In this document: piece by piece, positions 16,803 through 27,200 of the stretch
Layout of the letters: each line of letters opens with the position of its first letter
Numbering within the stretch: position 1 is the first letter of the stretch
Assembly: GCF_027497195.1 (NCBI RefSeq)
Contig: NZ_CP114905.1
Location: 4,909,001 to 4,973,000, forward strand
DNA from: Streptomyces sp. WMMC500
GTDB lineage: Bacteria > Actinomycetota > Actinomycetes > Streptomycetales > Streptomycetaceae
DNA length: 64,000 bases
Reading direction: 5' to 3'
The notes under the pieces: model-generated
What the model saw: the letters and a program-made list of their open reading frames with translations, nothing else
Told to the model about the DNA's origin: nothing
Database searches by the model: none
Position numbers and translations under genes: made by a program

Positions 16803-16907
16803 AGCCCCGCAGCGGCGTGCCGGTGCGGGGCTCGTTTCGCCTGGTCAGGCGGGGTGCGGAGGATACGAGATTCGAACTCGTGAGGGTGTGAACCCAACAC
16901 GCTTTCC
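16803..16907. repeat. att-type direct repeat, tRNA-Ser 3' fragment
   Basis: This segment matches 33234-33338 at 104 of 105 positions, with one T/A difference at 16842. It contains the 3' part of tRNA-Ser(GGA), from the first anticodon base to the end, plus 54 nt of downstream sequence with the tRNA's terminator-like hairpin (AGCCCCGC 16803-16810 with GCGGGGCT 16825-16832). Similarity stops abruptly at the anticodon. This is the structure left when an element integrates into a tRNA gene and restores it from its own copy. The fragment marks the distal end of the island. Confidence 0.85.
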
Positions 16908-17238
16908 CATTCGCCGTGTTGCTGTCCGGGCCGGGACGGCTCCGTTCTGACCTGCGGGTTCGAACCTGCTGGCGACTGCAGTGAACGTCGATGTACGAGG
17001 ATGAACGAGACCAGAATTGAGACCAAGAACGTACCCCAGAGCACCGCCGGGGCACTGCGCTCATCGCAGGATCGCCGAAGGAGCAGCGCATCATCCGGCC
17101 CCCGGAACCCGCACCCTGTTCCAGCTCCACTGCCTGAGCTTTACGGTGCGTCGAACTGTCCATGACGGGCGAGCCCAGTTCCCCGGTGGCTATGCCGGAT
17201 TCAGATATCGACGCCAGCAACACGAAGCGTGGTCGAGG
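16908..17238. other. Non-coding island end, possible attachment-arm region
   Basis: No gene is supported here. GAGACC occurs twice with a 12-bp period (17007-17012 and 17019-17024), which could be integrase arm-type sites. The stretch 17164-17205 is 34/42 identical to 4217-4258, the 3' end and downstream flank of an unrelated gene. A T-arm-like string at 16951-16972 does not fold into a tRNA. No integrase or excisionase frame was found. Confidence 0.45.
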
Positions 17239-18222
17239 CTAACGTGGCGGCCATCGAAGGGGGACGGCGCTGCCGCGGCTCTTCGCGACGGGCGTGCTGG
17301 TGAGGTCCACCACGGTCTCCAGGAAGAGGTGACGGACGTAGGCGTGGTGTACGTCGGACTCAGCGGCATCGCCACGGAGCACTCCGCGCAGTAGCCACCC
17401 GGGTCCATGGCAGCCGAGGAATCTCACTCGGGCAAGCCGCCCGGATCCATCGCGTACGGGAAGCATGCAGTCCAGTTCCTTCCCCAGTGCGCCCACCTTC
17501 TCCTCAGCCTGCCCCCCGGCCGTAAGTACTTGTGAGCTCAACCGGCCGCGCACGTCATCCCAGGTGCCGCCTTCGGCAGCATGAAACAGCTGTAGCTGCA
17601 GAGCCGTCTTCTCGAAGATGAAAGTGACGGCCTCGACATCCTGCCCACGCTGCTCGGGACGGAGGGTGACCTGATTGATGTCGGGCACCCGGAGAGCGCC
17701 GAGCGCCAGCCGTCTGACCTGGGGATCGAACGGTTCGGTCGCATCCCACGGCCCATGGGCGCCGTCCCGGACGAGTGGTCGCATCAGCTCGGCCGAGTCG
17801 ACGACTTCGCGGCAAGCTGCTTCCGCGTCGCTCAGAAGTGCGTCGACTTCGTCCTCACGGAGGCCGTCCCGCCGCACCGCGGACCACAGGAGTGCGGTTG
17901 TCGCCTCAAGTCCTCCGACACTGTCGCTCTCCGCCTCCATGCCGAAGGAAGCCTCGCCCAGCAGCACCATGGTGAGCGTGACTGCATCCTCCGCAGACAA
18001 GGGAAGGTCGGCACTCAGGAGATCAGCCACAACCTCCCCGACGCTAGCCGGTGCCGGCTTGGCACCGGAGAGGTGCTGGGTCACCCACAGCGCATACGCA
18101 CAGCTGATGACCAGTGCCGGTGACGATTCACTGATTGCGCCGAACTTCGCTTGTGCCACGGTCTCGGGTGATAGGCGGCCATTAGTGGCGTATTCATCCA
18201 GAAGGGAACGCGCATCTGTCAT
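17239..18222 (-). CDS. DUF3710-domain protein, candidate immunity protein for the RHS toxin
   Basis: This 327-aa soluble protein starts with ATG at 18222, overlapping the RHS-toxin stop by ATGA, with GAGGAGC 11-17 nt upstream inside the toxin gene. Residues about 155-320 resemble DUF3710: GPWDATEPFD, LALGALRVP, then VTFIFEKTALQLQLFHAAEG and WDDVRGRLSSQVLTAGGQAE, followed by LPVRDGSGRLARVRFLGCHG and GWLLRGVLRG. The N-terminal 150 residues are helical and unrecognised. DUF3710 proteins are normally stand-alone actinobacterial proteins of unknown role. Placement directly after a polymorphic toxin tip is typical of an immunity gene; that function is inferred. Confidence 0.7.
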   Translation of the reverse strand: MTDARSLLDEYATNGRLSPETVAQAKFGAISESSPALVISCAYALWVTQHLSGAKPAPASVGEVVADLLSADLPLSAEDAVTLTMVLLGEASFGMEAESDSVGGLEATTALLWSAVRRDGLREDEVDALLSDAEAACREVVDSAELMRPLVRDGAHGPWDATEPFDPQVRRLALGALRVPDINQVTLRPEQRGQDVEAVTFIFEKTALQLQLFHAAEGGTWDDVRGRLSSQVLTAGGQAEEKVGALGKELDCMLPVRDGSGRLARVRFLGCHGPGWLLRGVLRGDAAESDVHHAYVRHLFLETVVDLTSTPVAKSRGSAVPLRWPPR

Positions 18223-21200
18223 CGACTACCTGCTCCTCGCATCCGCTCTCGCGCCATCTTATTGAGACGCGAGACTGCTGATCCGACGAACATCCCCGTG
18301 TTGACGAGGGAGCTGACCGGATCGACCACAGCAAGCCCATGGGCCGGAGTCACGTCGACGACAGCCTGGGCCACATCTGCAGAGGCTTCTCCACCATCCT
18401 CCATCGTTGACTTTCTCGTCTGTTTTCTCTCGGCGCTCCGCTCAAGTTCGTCGTCGCCGGATTGACTACCCCGCCCGGAAGCAGGCCGAATGTCATCAAA
18501 GGCAGGGCCGATGTCAGGTAGGTCAGCGGGATCACAGTTGTGGACGAGAGTGTCCGTCATGCCCACGGCGACGTGGTATGTGTGGGCGTCGTCCACCGTG
18601 AGGTTGTGGACCGTCGTCTCCGCTGTCCGGGCGCGAACAGCAGTGAGCTGGACATACGTGCCGGCACCCGTCTGGAGCCACTGGCCCGGTTTGAGGTCGC
18701 CTGCCCCCTGCCACTTCTTCAGGGCCGGGACCCAGAACGGGTGGCCCTCCGTGGCCGTGAGGGTGGCGGTGGCGTCGTCCGTCGGGCCGTTCGGGGCGAC
18801 CGTGAGGTCGACCAGGTGCTTCTCGCCGGTGCCCTCGATGGTCGCGGTGACCTTCTCGTCGCTCGTCTCGCCGGTCGTCGGGTCTGTTGCCCTGACCTTG
18901 TCGCCGACTTCGACGTCCTCGATTGGTTTCCTTGATCCGTCGGCCATCACCACCTCGGTGCCGGCGGTGAAGCTGTTGGCCGATGCTGCGGCGCTTGCGC
19001 CTTCGGCGACGCAGGTGCCGGCGTCCACCGCTGACTCGACACGGTCGGCGTTCTTGCCCACAGTCGTCGCGGTTTTGGTGGCCATACGGCCGGCCTTCGC
19101 CGCGCGGACCGCGCCGGCGCCCGCGCCGCCGGCGGCGGCGCCGGCGAGGGTGGCGGTGGCCCAGGCGCAGGCTTCCATGTCGCCCTTGGTGAGGCAGTCC
19201 TTGAAGTCGTTGTAGCCGGTGAGTTCGGCGGCGGCGGACAGGCCGGTGCCGAGGGCGTCGCGGACGGCGGGGGCGGTGTTGCGGGCGAATTCGACGCCCG
19301 CGTCGACCGCCGCGGAGACCTCCTGGACGACGTCCCCCGCGGCCGCCACCGCCGCGGCGCGTACGTTGTCTGCGCTCTGTGCGGCGTCCGCGATCACGTC
19401 GCGGGTGACGTCCACCACCCGGGCCGCGACGTTGGGAGCAGACGAGACGATGTCCGCGGCAACCTCGTAAAGGGGTTTGAGCGCGGCGGTGACGGCGGGC
19501 AGCGGGTTGTTCGTGATGGCTCGTTTGACGGCGGCCTTCGCCCGGTTCGTGATGTCTCTGGCCTCTTGGAGCAGTCGTCGTTTGGCTTCGCGGGCTCTGG
19601 CCTCCGCCCAGTCCGACGCGGAGGACCCCTTGTCCTTCAGCCCGCGGATGATCTCGTCGATCCGGTCGTTCGCCCTGTGGTAGCCGTCGTTGCCCGTCCG
19701 GTCCAGCCTGGCGGCGGCTCTGTCCGCCACGCGGGCGGCGGATCTGGCCGCCGACTTCGCCGCCCGCCAGGCTTGGCGGGCGTATTCCTTCATCGCCGCG
19801 GCGGTCTTCTTCGCCGCCCGCCTCCGCTCCAGCAGGTCACGGACGCGGTCGGCGACGCCCGAGATCATGTCGCGCAGACCGCTCCAGATCGTCTTCGCCA
19901 GGTAGGCGCGCGCCAGCGCCAAGGCGCCGCCGAGGAGGCCGCAAGGGAGGCAGAACCCGAAGTTGCCGTCCGGGTCGGCATGGTCCATCGGCGACGCCGC
20001 CGCATAGCCGTAGCGGTTGGCGAACGCCGAGGGCCCGGAGGCGTACGTGGCGGCGTCGCGTGAGACGAACCCGGCGGCGCCCGGGTCGTACCAGCGGGCG
20101 CCCATGTTGACCTGCCCGGAGTCCGGGTCGGTCCAGTCGCCCTGGTAGCCGGCGTTGCCCGAGAGTTCGTCTTCCCCCGCCGGCTCTCCGAACGGCGTGT
20201 ACGCCGCGGACTCGGCCAGCTCCGCGCCGCCCTCCGCGGTCGCTTCGTAGCCGCCGACCACATCGCCGTGCGCGTCCGTGAACGCCAGTCGTGGCGTCCC
20301 GCCGTCCTCGGCGACCGACAGCAGTTCGTCCATCGCCCCCCGCCCGTACGAGGCGGTGCCGTCCTTGACCGGGTCGGGGGCGAGACCCGCGTAGCTGAAG
20401 TCGGCCCCGCCGCGCGCTGCGACGCGGTCGAGCGAGTCGTAGTCGTACGAGACGGAGCCGGCGTTGACCAGCCGGTCGAAGGCGTCGAAGGCGAACTCCT
20501 CCGTCAGCCCCGAGCTGGTGCGCGAGGTGAGCGCGCCGCGCGCGGAGTACTCGTAGGCGTAGTCGCCGTCCGACAGCAGCCGGTTGCGTTCGTCGTACGC
20601 GGCGGTCTCGTCGCCGTTCTTCGTCCGGTTGCCCGCGTCGTCCCAGGCGTACTCGGTGGTGGCGCCGTCCGCCGTCCAGGACGTCAGCCGGCCGGCGTGG
20701 TCGTAGCCGTAGGAGTTCTGCGACGGGCCCGCGAGGCCGGCGGTGTTCTTCGCGGTGAGGTGGTCGTTGTCGTCGAACTCGTAGTCGATCGAAGCGACGG
20801 TCTGCCCGCCCGCGTCGGTGAGGGTGTCGCTGTCGATGCGGCCGACGTCGTCGTAGGTGAACGTACGGGCCCGCCCGCCGTCGAGCGTGGTCTGCTCGAG
20901 CATGCCCGCTTCGTCGTACGCGTAGCTCTGCCGGGCGCCGGTGAGCGGGTCGGTGGCGGAGGCCAGTCGCTGGTCGACGTACGTGAACTGCGCGGTTCCC
21001 GCGGCGTCAGTGCGGCTGCGCAGCAGCCCGTCCTCGTCGTAGGTGTAGCTCGCCTCGCCCGCCGGACCGGTCGCCTCCAGGAGCAGTCCGCGATCGTTGT
21101 AGCTGTACGTGTTGTCCCCGGTCGGAGACGCCGCCGATGTCAGCCGGCCGGCGGCGTCGTAGCCGTAGGCACGTTCGGTGGTCGTCGCCTCCGCGCCGCC

Positions 21201-24200
21201 GCCGGTCTCCAGCACGAGTTGCCCGGCGTTGTCGTACGTGCGCTGTCGCGTCACACCACCCGGGGCGCGGACCTCGACGGCCTGGCCGGCGGCGTCGTAC
21301 GCGGTGGTCCAGGTGCGGTCGGCGACGGCCGGGTGGTCCGCGGTGGCTGGCTCGACGGCCGTCTCCGGCAGACCGAGGGAGTTGACGGTGTAGTGGGTGG
21401 AGTTGCCGCGGCCGTCCGTGTAGCGGGTACGGTTGCCGGCCGCGTCGTAGCCGAACGACGTGGTGAGGGCCGTCGTCTCCGACACCGGCTCCGTCTGCTC
21501 CGTGAGCCGGCCGAGCGCGTCGTGGGCGTAGGTCGTCGTGCGGCCCAGGGGATCAGTCGAGGCGGTGAGGTTGCCGGCGTCGTCGTAGTCGTAGTTCATG
21601 GCCCGCAACGGGCTCATGTTCGCGTCGAGGTCGGACTCCTGAACCAGCCTGCCCGCGTCGTCATAGGACTGCCGCGAGGTGCGCCCGAGGCCGTCGCTGC
21701 GCCGGACCTCACGCCCGCTGCCGTCGTATCCGAACTGGGTGAAGACCCCGCTGGGTTCGGTGACCCGGGTGGCCTGGGAGAGCGAATCGTAGGCGAGGTG
21801 CGTCTCGGCCCCGCTGGGGTCGGTTATCGCCGTGACGTTGCCGCTGTCGTCGTAGCGGTACGCGGTGGTGAACGCGGCCTGCTCCGGGTGGCGTTCGAGC
21901 CGGGTCTGCGTGAGGGGCCGGTCGAGGTCGTCGTAGGTGACCTCCGCGCGTGCGCCGGTGGGGCCGGTGACGGAGAGGACCTCGCCGGTGCGGGTGTAGG
22001 TGTACGACCAGGTCGCCCGGTCGTCGCCGGTGCCGGTGGGCTCGTCGCGCTCGGTGAGCCGGTTCATCCGGTCGTACGAGTAGCGGCTGGTCCGCTCCAG
22101 CGGATCGGTGACCTCGGTGACGTTGCCGAGGGCGTCGTAGCCGTAGTGGGTGGTGGGCGTGACAGCCGTGGACGAGCCGGGAGCGGTGTACGGCGGTGCG
22201 GAGACGGAGGTCTGGCGGCCGAGGTCGTCGTACGTCGCCCGGGTGGTGTTGCCCAGCGGGTCCACGGACTCGGTGACCTCGCCGTACATGGTGAGCCCGG
22301 TCACGGTCAGCGGCCGGACCGGCTGTGCGGCGGTGCCGTCGCCCGGCTCCGCCTGCACCTGGGGGGCCGTGGTGGAGACCCGCCGGCCCAGTGCGTCGTA
22401 GCCGAGGTTCGTGGTGCGGCCGAGCGGATCGGTGACGGCGGTCGTCAGGTTGCGCTGGTCGTAGTCGTAGGTGGTGGTCAGGTCCGCCGAGCCGTTCAGG
22501 ACGATCTCCTGCCGGAGGCGTCCGGCGCCGTCGTAGACGTAGTCGACGGTCTCCGGCGTGGTGCTGACCGGCCAGGGCACGTTGGAGGAGGAGCCGCCCG
22601 AGGTGGTGCGGGTGACGTTGCCGGCGAGATCGTAGTCGTATGTGGCACGCTGCACCGGCCCGGGGGCCGCGCCGCCCGCGACGGTGCCCTTCACCCGGCC
22701 CACGGCATCGTACGTGGAGGTGGTCACCGTGCGGCCGTTGCCGGTGACCTCTCGGACGACGTTGCCGGCGTCGTCGTACTCGTTGGCTTCGAGGACGTAG
22801 TCGTGTGTGCTGCCGTCCGGGGCGTGGAAGTCCTTCAGGGTGATGGACCTGACCAGGTCGTCACCGTAGTACTGGTACTCGAGGGTGCGGCCCATGGCGT
22901 CGGTCTGTCGGGCCAGCCTGCCCGCCATGTCGTAGGAGTACGAGTTCAGTACCGCGAAGTCGCCGGTGTCGTCGGCCTCCTCGGGGTCGCCGTCCCAGTC
23001 GACGAGGCGTACTTCGGCGGCCATGTTCCGGGCGGTGTAGGCGTACTCGTAGCGGTTGCCGTTCGCGTCGACCATGAAGGTCTGGTTGCCGAAGACGTCG
23101 TAGCCGTAGGTCGACTCGTTGCCCTCGGCGTCGGTGACGCGGGCGGGGCGGCCGTGCTCGTCCGGCTCGAAGGTCATCGACCGGGAGGGGTCGGCGCCGA
23201 CGGCGTCGCTGATCTCCACGCGGGTGACGAAGCCGTCCGGGTCGTATGCGGTCGTGGTTCGCATCCGGTGTGGCGCGGCGGTGACGGCGTTGGCGACCTC
23301 GGGTTCGGTGACGGTCACCGGTCTGGACAGCTTGTCGTAGGTGTACGTCGTGGTGACGCCGCTGGGCCGGCTGTCGGAGATCTCGGTCTCGCCCGTGAGC
23401 CGGCCGAGTTCGTCGTAGGTGTAGCGGGCCGTCAGCCCGGAGGGCTGGACCACCTCGGCCAGGTCGCCGCTGCGGTAGTAGGCGTAGCGGGTTTCGGCAC
23501 CGCGCGGGTCGGTGGTGGTCTTGGGCAGCCCTGTGGGGGTCTGGCCGCCGTCGCGGGCGGGCTCGGCGCCGGTGGTGTAGGTGTGCCGCGTGGTACCGCC
23601 GTCGGGGTTCTTCTGGGTGAGCAGAGCGCCGGTGGGGTTGTAGGTGTAGGCCGTGAGGTAGCGGTCGTCGGACGGTCCGCTGGAGCGGCCGTCGCGGGTG
23701 CCGGTGGGCAGGTCCTTGCGGGGGTCCAGCTCAGGGAGGTCGGTCGGGTAGGAGGTGTGGGAGGTCTGGCAGTCGTCCTTGGCCCGGCACGTGGTCCGGG
23801 AGGTGATGTTGCCGCGGTCGTCGTAGGCGAGCGTGACGGTGTCGCCTGTCTCGCTCGTGACGCCGGTCTGGTAGCCCTTGTCGTCGTAGGTGAAGCTGCG
23901 GATCGCGACGCCGTCCACGGGATGGCGGATGAAGTCGGGCTCCGAGCCGCCGTCGCCGGGCGGATTAGTGCAGAATGCCGGGTCCCCGGGGTCCGGCTGG
24001 CTGCAGACCTCGTCCGGCGGGTCCGGGGGTGACGTGGACGGCTCGCCGGGTTTGTCGGCCTCGCGGACGCCGAGCGCCATGGGCTCGCCGTAGCGCACGA
24101 GCTGGGAGGTGAGGGCGTCGTACTCGTAGAAGTAGGGGTGGCCGAGGGGGTCCTGCACTTCGATGGTCCGGCGCATGTCGGTCTCGTCGCCGTAGACGGC

Positions 24201-27200
24201 CGGCCTGCCGTACCGCCAGGTGCCGCCGTTGCCGTCGGTGTACTCCTCGACCCGGTCGGCGGAGGTGTCGTACGTGACCTCGGCGCCGGTGCGGCCGCTG
24301 GGCAGAGCGATTCGCGTGAGCAGGTCGGCGCCTTGCTTGCCGAGGGTGTGGTGGGCGGCGACGGACTGCGGGCCCAGCGGGTGGGCGTAGACGGAGACCT
24401 CGTCGATGCTGCCGGCGAAGTGCCGGGCCTGGGCGCTGCCCCAGCCGGGCCAGTTCGCGGGGGAGTCGGGGTGCGCGGCACCGATCTGGTTGTGGGTGAG
24501 CTTCTGTCCGGCGAGCGGGGCGCCGTCGAGGGTGCCGGCGAGTTGCCCGTCGAGGTAGAGGCTCTGCTTCTGACCCGAGACGGAGAGGACGGCGTGGTGC
24601 CAGTTGCCGTCGTTGACGTTCTTCGTGGTCGCGGTGATCGGCTGGGCGGTGCCGTTCCAGAACTGGCCTCGCAGCTTGCCGTCGGTGCCCACGTAGAGCG
24701 TGGGCACGCCGCTCGTCGGGGCTGTGCCCCACGCCTTGTCCTGGTAGCCGAGGAGAGGGCCGCCGACGCCGGTCGGAATGGTCTTGAACCACAGCTCGAC
24801 GGCCGTGTCCCTGCTCTTCTTCAGAGTGCCGCCGGGCAACTGGATCCGCGACGAGTTCCCGTCGAAGACGGCGGCGGTGTCGGGATCGCCGCTGACGGCG
24901 CCCTGGGCGCCGAGGGTCACGCCGTGGTGAGTGCCGCGGTCGTCGCCGAGGTTGACGTCGACGGTGCTCTCGGCCGCTGTGCCCTCGCCCTCGCCGAGCC
25001 GCCAGTGCGACTCGGGACGGGAGTCGCGCACGGCGGTGGCGTAGTGGTTGCCGGCGGTGTACTCGTACGACGTGCAGCTGCCGTCGGGCGCGCAGACCCG
25101 GTCGAGGCGGTCACCGGCGTAGGTGTAGTCCCAGGCCAGAGCGGCGCCGCCGACGGGGTTGGTGCGTACGGAGGTGACGTGGTCACCGGTCCAGGCGAAG
25201 GTGAGGGACCGGCCGCTGCGCGCGTTCTCCGCCTTGGCGATGCGGCCGCCGGAGTAGGTGTACGTGACGGCGTTGGACGTGGCGTCGGTGATCTTGACCA
25301 GCAGGCCCGAGCTGCTGAAGGAGTAGCGGGTGCCGGACTTGTCCTGCAGCGTCCAGGTGTTCGCGGTGGCGTCCCGGGTGAGGCGGGCGTAGCGGCCGGG
25401 CGGCGGCTCGTAACTGCCGTCGGGGTTCTTGCCGTAGCGCACGTCGCGGCCATCGGGGTAGCGGATGACGACGTTGCCGCTGCCGTCGTCGTCGGGGCTG
25501 AGGCGGACGTCGTAGCGGGAGGTCCAGCCGGCGCCGAAGGCAAGGTCGCGGCGCGGGTCGAGGCTGTTGTACGAGCGTACGAGCGTCAGATCCGGGCCGA
25601 TGCCGGCAAGGGAGGCGTCGATCGCGGTGGTGGAGTAGTTGCCGGTCAGCGGGTCGGCTTCGTTCGCCTGGCCGTCCGCGATCCGGGAGGTGATCTCCGG
25701 CTGGGGCACGGAGGTCAGCAGCGCGATCTGATCCGTCGGAACCTCGTTGCCCGCGTCCTTGACGAAGCCGCGCCACAGATAGGTCTTGCCCCAGGAGAGC
25801 CTGCCCGCGGGTACGGTCCACGCTGGGCTGCTCTGGTACGCGGAGGTGGTGCAGCCGGTCGGTTTCCCGTCGTCGCCGCGCTCGCAGACCTCGAACTTGT
25901 ACTCCAGGGTCTGGCCCGCGGGGGCGTCCACGTCGATGGCGGAGGCCCACAGATGCGGCGTGAGGGTCTGGGCGAAGTAGCCGTTGGGCGGATACTGCTC
26001 CTGGACCACGGGGGCGATGTCGAAGACCTGCAGCAGGAGCCGGGCGGGCGGAACCTGCTCGTCGGTGAAGACGGTGCCGCCGGTGCGGACCATGGTGAAG
26101 TCGAGCGTGTAGCGGCCCGGTGGCAGCTTCTTGATCGTCGCGGTCAGCGTCGTCTTCGACCCGTGGGGCACCTCTCCGGTGAGGTTGGCCGCGCGCTGCT
26201 GGGTGACGAGCTTGCCCTTGGCGTCGAACGCCCGGTAGGCCAGGTAGTACCCGCCCGGGGTCCAGGTCTGGGCGCCCTTGTTGGTGACGCTCAGCTTCAC
26301 CTTGCCGTCCTGGTTCTGCAGGACGGGCGGATCGGGCACCGGCTGGACGAAGCGGTAGTCCGCGGCGTACGGCGAGTGGGTGATGAACAGCTTGGGCGGG
26401 TTGGCGGTGCCGTGGCCCGCGAACTTCTTCCAGGCCAGGTCCTCGGCGGCGGCGCGTACGGACAGGCCGTGGTTGGGCTGTCGGCCGCTGACCCAGCGCT
26501 GGACGAGGTCGCGCCCGCGCTTGCCGAGGTTGAACAGCTCGTTGCGGGCGGGGCAGTCGGACTTGGAGTCACCGAGCTTGATGTGGCCGTGGGCGAAGGA
26601 CTTGGAGGCGAGGCTCGGGCCGGTGGCGGGGCCGGGGTAGGACATGCCGGTACCGGCGGACCAGGACTCGGTGACCGGGTGCACGGTGACCGGCCGGGAC
26701 TTGCAGGAGGCCGAGTCGAAGTTGGCGAGCTGCAGCTGGACGCCGAAGATCTTGTGGTTCCGGAAGTCCTCGTCGACGTCGGGGAAGCCGAGGTAGGTGG
26801 CGGTGGGCCCGCTCGCCGACTTGCCGACCTGTAGCTCGGTGTCGCCGACGACGGAGCCGCCGTCCTTGACGTAGGCGCTGGTGCCCGCGGAGACGGAGCG
26901 CACGGAGGGGTCGACGCGGACGGGGAAGACCCGGTCGTCGGCGCGCAGCCAACGGCGGTCGAGGGTCACTTCCAGCGACTGGGCGCCGGGCTCGCCGACG
27001 AGGCGGTAGGCGACGCCGTCGGAGCGGGCGGGGACGGCCGCGGAGTCGTCCATGAAGCCGGGGGGTATGACGGCCCGGGTCCGGCCGTCCGCGTCGCGGA
27101 GAACGACGGAGCCGTCGTGGAGGGATGCGCGTAACCCGTCGAGTGCGAGGGGGAAGCGGAAGACGGCGGGCGCGTCGGGGGAGTGCAGGACGAGGGTCTC

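Noticed and set aside
16951..16972. T-arm-like string with GTTCGAAC, suggesting a second tRNA
   Set aside because: The flanking bases do not form the 5-bp T stem in either strand and no anticodon or acceptor arm follows.
20268..24032. A 1254-codon open frame on the plus strand
   Set aside because: It lies wholly opposite the RHS gene, has Val/Gly/Arg-rich composition typical of the complement of GC-rich YD repeats, and shows no domain. It is an antisense shadow.
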